Source of the DNA: Pezicula radicicola
Taxonomy: Eukaryota; Ascomycota; Leotiomycetes; Helotiales; Dermateaceae
Assembly: GCA_003008705.1 (NCBI GenBank)
Contig: PDUO01000006.1
Span: forward strand, 939,295-1,003,294
DNA: 64,000 bases
Direction: 5' to 3'
This document shows positions 58,074-64,000 of the stretch, piece after piece. The first letter of the stretch is position 1. Each line of letters starts with the position of its first letter. The position numbers and the translations under genes are program-made. Below the pieces are notes generated by a model. The model saw only the letters and a program-made list of their open reading frames with translations. It made no database searches and was not told where the DNA came from.

Positions 58074-61000
58074 TTATCCTTCAACTACATTTTTCAGTTC
58101 ACCCAGGTACGGAAACTTGATGGTTTCGCCCTTCTGGACCATAGCTTCGAGGTAGCTCGTAACGAGGGGATCAATCCCAGCTGTCATCACTCTATCAATC
58201 CAGTCCGCAACACTCAGCTCCTCGAAGTAGCACCCATACGTATTCTCCATATGCTGCTGGAACTGACTCACAGGAACTTTGATTCCACTTGAATGATGAA
58301 AGAAGCGCGTCGATGTGGTAGGGTTCAACCCATCATCAGCAGATGAGATATCAGCCAGAACCTTCTTTACAATATCGCTAGCCACTTCGTGCACATCTCT
58401 GAAGTCAAAGAAACCTTCAAAGTTTTCGAATCGAGGCACGGCGCGGGTAAGCATTGAATACCGCAAAAGTGCATTAAGGGCATCTTCATTCGGGGCTTTG
58501 TCGCCCGTAACAGCACATGCACGATGCACACCCACAGGTAGACCGGTATTTCTCGAAACATTCTCAAGGAAGCGCTCACTCGCCCATTTTGATGCGGTAA
58601 AGCCTTCTGATCCATCTTTCATTGGTAAAGACGAAGAGACTGACACTGGATAAAGAGCGGTTTTGCCTGAAAGCAAAGCAACTCGATTTGAAGATAAAAA
58701 GTGAACCGGGATCAAACGTGGAAGTGCAAGTGTTGCTAGAAAACGGGTTGAATGGTAGTTCGGCACACGTAGTGATGAATAGTTATTAAGACAATGGCCA
58801 TTCGCTCCAGCGTGGATGATCAAGCTGACTGATGATTGCAATTTCACACATTCAGCTTCTGACAGGCCGAGGGTGGGTGCCAGGAGACTGCCGGAGTAGC
58901 AGACGATTTTCTCGGATTTGGGAAGAGTTTCTTTCATCTCGGGTGGAATGGCGATGCAGTGGATCTTACTTAGGCTGGCATCCTCGATAAGGGAAGCCAG
59001 AACTGCGCCGCCCAGGAAGCTCGTCGAGCCAGTGAGCAGAACTTCTCGGTCGCTATCCTTCTGTTGTAGAAAGTTATGCTCACTCCGAGGAGTCTCCAAG
59101 ATTGTATCCGACACTGCTGTTTCGATAACCCAGTCTATTTCATCGAGTGGCGTCTGTTCTTCTTTCTTGGCGCTAACATAAGTAGCCATTCTGCTCAGAG
59201 TGCTTGCTTGATAAAGTTCCATGATGGAGATTGAAACCCCCATAGACTCTTTTATGGCACCCTGCAGTTTCATAAGCAATATCGAGTTGCCACCGTGCAT
59301 GAAAAAATCAGAATCTGGTTGTAGACATGTGGACTGAGGAAGGACGCGTTTCCATAACAGCAAAAGTTCGCCTTCGGAAAGCGTGAGTCGTTCAGTGGAA
59401 TGAGCTTCATGACTTTCTTCAACAATTGGTAGTAGTTCTATGGATTTTCTGTCAATCTTGCCATTCGAATTGGTTGGAAGACGCTCCAATGGAATAATCA
59501 TCGAGGGAGCCATGTATTGTGGCAGTGGAAGATTCTTGGCGAGCAGCTTTAATTCGGCTTTGCTCATACTTGTGCCAGGCGTGAGCACAACGTGGGCGAC
59601 AAGAAATGGTGGATTCCCCCGAGCAGTGACAATTGCATCAGAGATTAAACCGGATCCTACTTTCAAAATAGTGTTTGAGACATCTTCCAGCTCGATACGA
59701 AGTCCTCGCAGCTTGATCTGAGTGTCGCCACCAATGCGACCCATGAATACCAATGATCCGTCCGGAAGCAGTCTTCCCTTATCCCCAGTTCGGTACAATC
59801 TAGTCCAGCCGTGTGCGATATCTTCAGCAGTGGAGTACACGTTTAGAAGGAACTTCGATTCGGTCTGTTTTGGAAGGTCCAGGTATCCAAGCGCAACGCC
59901 AGCTCCACCAATACAGATTTCACCAGAAAACCCAACTGGAACTGGTCTACGGTGTTCGTCAAGAATGTAAATCGAATAGTTGGGCAATGCTTTTCCAACC
60001 ACATTTTGTTTCTTTTCTCTGTTATGGGCAACCTAGGTAACGGGGGGTTGTCAGCAAAGTGTCCCTAAAGAATTGAGATATTGTCTTGTGAAGAATGTTC
60101 TTAAAGATCTAGACATTGTCTTGGGATAAAGTTTCTAAAAGAATTGAGAACATGAGAGATGAAATGGGAGAGGGATTTCTCGCCTAATACTTACAGAATC
60201 CAAGGACATGGGCTCAAATGTTGCCGCTGCAGTAATTTCTGTTGGGCCGTAGCAATTTGTCAAGAGAAGACGGGGAAGATTCAGGCGCTGAAACTCCAAC
60301 ACCAGCTGTTCAGTGACAGTCTCGCCTCCCATGCATGCGTGGTTCCACAATACGTGCTCTTTTAGAAACTCGTTGCCATATTGCAGCATCATAAGGTATT
60401 CAGATGGCGTTGCTATCGTGAATGTAACCCTCTCCTGCAGGAGCAACATTGAGAGTTTCACGGGATCACCTCGAGCTTCTCTTGGAGCCACGACCAGGGT
60501 ACCACCGTTTGCCAACGCACAGAAAGTTTGAATAATGGACATGTCAAACCCAAGAGAACTCTGTTGAAGGACGACCTCTTTCCTGATTGACAGTACGTCC
60601 GTCTTCACAGCGAGGTGGTTGACAAGATTGGCTTGGGACAGAACAATGCCTTTCGGGGCGCCTGTGGAGCCGCTAGTGTAAAGTAAGAATGCAGGTGTGT
60701 TGGGTTGCGCCAGATTTTTTACTGCCTCCACCGTACTTTGTGACTGGGAAATATCAACAGTATTCATATCTATGCTGCATGCAGAAGTCAGTTCCAAAGC
60801 TAACTCATGTGTGGCCGAATGGTACAAGACCAGTTTCGGCTTGCAATTTTGAAGCATAGTGGCATGCCGGCCCACTGGCAAGCTTAAATCGAGAGGCACG
60901 TAGACGCAGCCTATGCGAAGTATTGCTAGCATGCAGGCTATGGAGTCTGAAGATGGCTCGCACAGAACGGCTATGTAGGTGCCAATGTCCAAGTCTTCAT

Positions 61001-64000
61001 TAGAGATTGTCAGGGCGATATTGTTGACCTTCTGTGCGAGCTGCGAATAGGTAACGGCTCCGGTCTTATCTTTGACAGCGATATCATTCGGGAATTCCGC
61101 CCGAATATTGTCGAATCTCTCAGAAAGGGTTGCAGGCCAGTCGAACTGAGCCTTTGGACCTCTTCCAAGACTAAGTGCATGATCGATTGTCGTCGCGTCA
61201 ATCATGGCGCAGTCTTGAATTTGCATTGAAGAATCAGTGGATAAAGACTCGAGGAGGTGTACGTAGGTATTCATCAGCTGCTTGGAAGCCTCCGGAGTGT
61301 AAAGATGACTTTGACAGTTAAGCTCCAACAAACAAGTATTGGAAGAAGTCTCAGTGATACCGAAGCTGATATCATAAGGGTTTTTGGCGTCTTCTGCAGA
61401 TGCAAACTCCAATTTGCAGTCGCCGAGGGGAGTCTGCAATAAAGCACCCATACGGTAATTCACCGCTACTTGGAAAAGGGGACTATGGGTAGGAGACCTG
61501 AGAACATTGAGCTTGTCCAAGACCAGATCAAATGGAACCTTCGAGTTGGACAACGCAGCGTAGATTTTCCGAGAAGTACGCTGTACAAGGTCTGCGAAGT
61601 TGTCACTCTTTCCTACTTGAAAGCGTAGAGGAAGGAGGTTTAGGAAGAAGCCAACGGTTTCGGAAAAGTCATCATCAGTTCGATTCGCATCAGCAACGCC
61701 AATGCAGAGATCCTCAACGCCAAGAAAACGAGAGAATATGACCTGTATGATGGCGAGATGAAAGTGAAATGGTGTAGCTCGAAGGCTTTGACTTGCTCGT
61801 TTTATCTTGAGTACAAGTTCTTGGCTGATTTCCCTGCTTTGGACATGGCTGTCGTAGTTGCGAAGTGTAGTTCGAGCTTTGGTCCGCGCAATAGGCAACA
61901 AAGGCATTACATCCGGCAGTTGACTATACTGTTCCTTCCAAAATTGAAGTTCGCTTGCGAAGTCTCCATTTTCAGCAGCCTGAAGTTGCTCTCTCGAGAA
62001 ATCGATGTATTGCTTGGGAGCTTGTATCAAACCTTGCATCTGATATGCAAGGTCCAAGTCTCGTAGGAAGATATGCCAGCTCACACCGTCCATCACGATA
62101 TGGTGATAACCAAAAATGATGGTATTCTGGCTTGGACTTTGAGAAACTATCGTCACCCCAAATGTCTGACCTTTTTCAAGATCCCACAAGTGTTTTCTCA
62201 AAATCTCAAACTCTTGCTCGATTCCAGTATCGTCTCCACATTGGACATGCTTGAGGAGATATGAAGGCTTTGCCAAGACGCCCTGCATGAGACTGCCGTT
62301 TTCGGGGTCTTCAAAGAAAGAAGTCTGCAAAGATTGATGGTGAGAAATGGTTGCGGCTAGAGCTCGGTTCAGTCTTGATATTTGCAAGTTGCCCTTGACG
62401 TCGTAGGAGACGGTTACATTGTATGTTGTTGGATCTTCGAGGTACTTTGACAGAAACCAGAGCCGGGACTGAGCATAAGACATCTTTCCTGAATTTTGAA
62501 TGCTGTTTATGTTTCCAAAGTATAGGGAATTGCTCGGAGCCTCCTTTGATAGGTCGAAGGAAGATGTTAGAACACTTGGGGGTGTCTCGGTCCCGATAAG
62601 CAAGGAGGGTGGTGTACTGAGCCCTCGGCTGTGCATCTTCTCGGAGCTGCCATCGCTGCTCATGTCACGTTCTGAGTCCGAGTTATCGAATGAGTCGAGC
62701 TTTTCTCTATCCTGATTGACAGCCATGCCTGAAGCAAGTTGATTCGTCTCAATGGTCACTGGATCTTCAGCGGTCGAGGATGCGGTTGACATTTCTTTCC
62801 TGGCTTCCTTGAGTTTCAAGGCAAGAAACTTCTTTGTAGCATCTTCGCAGATTTGAGCAACAGTGTCTCCAGAAAGGACTTTGAGAACTGGTACATCCAT
62901 GCGGAGCTCTCTCAGGAACCATGTTCTGATCTCAACGGCTAGCAACGAATCGCAGCCGAGATCAATTAAGGGTATGTTGACATTAACACTATCTGGTGCC
63001 AGTTGCATTATAGCTTCCAATTTGGATGAGAAAGCACTCTGAACAATTTGGATTAAAGATTCCTCAGAATCAGCTTCCTCTATTCTCTGCTTGATATTGG
63101 TAGCAGTGGAGCCAGTCTGTGTATGCTCCTTCACCGACGCCTCTTTGATGACAAAATGAGAGAAACGCGGGTTTGACTCCCAAGGTGGGCGAGCCGTCGT
63201 ATCTGGAGAGTCTACGACCGATTGTAGTCCGATGATAATCTCCGAAGAGCGCTTGGAGTCAGGTCGTCCAGCTAGAACAGCCTCCGCGAAGAAGTGATGG
63301 ACATCAGACTCTGACAGAGGCATAAAGAATAATTTCCGCAGGTGCTCTTCCATAGCTCGGCCTTTACGTGCGACATAGCCCACATCAGTGACTAGTCCTA
63401 TATGGATGACAGACGCTGCTAATCCCTTCTTGCGACGCTGAGAGGCAAGGCTTGCCATAAATAAGTTGGCAGCGTGATAGTTTGACTGGCCTGCGTTACC
63501 GATGATGCTCGCAAGCGAGGAGAACAATATAAAAAAGTCAAGTGGCGTCTGACTGAAAATCTCATCCAGATATCGTGTCCCATCAACCTTGGGTCCGAGT
63601 GTATTATTCAATGTGTCAACGTCCATGTTGACAAAGAGCTTGTCAGAGAGGACCATCGCAGCATTGCAGACTCCACCGATTGGTGGCATCTTGTTTTTGA
63701 CGTCGTTCACAACAGAGTGAACCGAGCTTCTGTCGGAAACATCCATCTTAAAAAGCTGGATGTTAGCACCAAGTTTACCCATTTCCTTGAGCCACCTAGT
63801 ATCCACATCCGCGTTCCTGCTCGTGAGAACAATGTGACGTGCTCCATTCTTTATCATCCAGGAAGCAATAGACAGACCGAGCTCTCCGGTCATGCCAACT
63901 AAAAGATATGTGACTGCAGAAGAGAACATGTTGGCAGTATTCAGTGGTTGGACTGGTACTTCTACAGAGCTTACATCGCTCCAATCTATGAGGTTTCGGT
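58074..64000 (-). CDS. Hybrid PKS-NRPS, C-terminal half (KR-ACP-C-A-PCP-R*), continues off right edge
   Basis: Cytosolic megasynthase that makes a polyketide, couples it to an amino acid and releases the product. Order along the protein: end of a PKS KR (YLLVGMTGELGLS nucleotide-binding loop, FILFSSLASI and GQSNYHAANLF with catalytic Tyr); ACP (LGCDSLLAVEI, Ser codon 62946-62948); a Ser-rich linker; condensation domain (KMSYAQSRLWF, HHIVMDGVSW near 62090); adenylation domain (LLYTSGSTGAPKG near 60670, FDMSIIQTFC, NCYGPTE near 60250). One intron (about 60032-60195) joins SLDS to VAHNREKKQN; then GKIDRKS, PCP (HGGNSIL near 59290) and a reductase-type domain (LLTGSTSFLGG near 59025). In the latter the YxxxK motif reads F-T-A-S-K (Phe codon 58599-58601). 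Read from A-domain alignment to GrsA, the specificity code is approximately D-M-I-A-A-M-C-A-A-K; substrate not assigned. The frame stays open to 64000; KS, AT and other PKS domains are expected beyond it. Confidence 0.95.

Noticed and set aside
1..64000. CRISPR array
   Set aside because: No regularly spaced identical repeats with unique spacers occur; the DNA is eukaryotic.

Overview
The window is nuclear DNA of a filamentous ascomycete (Pezizomycotina). Genes are split by many short introns (about 45-70 nt) with GTRNGT-like 5' ends. There are four Zn2Cys6 regulators, a fungal hybrid PKS-NRPS, intron-bearing nuclear tRNA genes, and transposon relics whose nonsense codons look like repeat-induced point mutation (RIP). 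Gene content would suit a leotiomycete or a relative, but the class is a guess.

Layout, left to right. (1) 1-15 kb: the end of a Zn2Cys6 regulator running off the left edge (-), a secreted bicupin oxalate decarboxylase (-), a long gene-free stretch with a G-quadruplex motif, then a divergent pair made of a Zn2Cys6 regulator (-) and a 12-TM MFS exporter (+). Their shared promoter carries CTCCG half-sites. A small acylation-type Cys-rich protein (+) follows. (2) 15-31 kb: a gene-poor, AT-rich island. It holds a doubtful small secreted-protein gene, a mariner-type MITE, five tRNA genes (Gly-TCC, Phe-GAA, Glu-TTC, Lys-CTT, Glu-CTC; four with introns), a YAT-family amino-acid permease, a nonsense-riddled relic, a short hAT-like element with an 8-bp target duplication, and a full-length Tc1/mariner element killed by nonsense mutations only. 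(3) 30-54 kb: a denser, mostly housekeeping segment. It holds a Zn2Cys6 regulator (-), a DOPA-4,5-dioxygenase-family protein (+) convergent with a JmjC/cupin oxygenase (-), a class B flavin monooxygenase (+), casein kinase 2 beta (+), a DUF1989 protein (-), a type I metacaspase (-), a Zn2Cys6 regulator (+) and a MARVEL-like membrane protein (+). (4) 55-64 kb: a sterol-glucosyltransferase-type GT1 (-), and behind it on the same strand the C-terminal half of a hybrid PKS-NRPS (KR-ACP-C-A-PCP-R) whose N-terminal PKS part lies beyond the right edge.

How the genes work together. The clearest functional unit is the PKS-NRPS. Its release domain has Phe in place of the catalytic Tyr of the SDR YxxxK motif, which predicts non-reductive (Dieckmann-type) release to a tetramic acid. 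The regulator/MFS pair at 8-13 kb looks like a self-contained efflux module. All gene models were built by hand from reading frames and splice signals; exon ends were read from the sequence but not confirmed by transcripts or homology searches.
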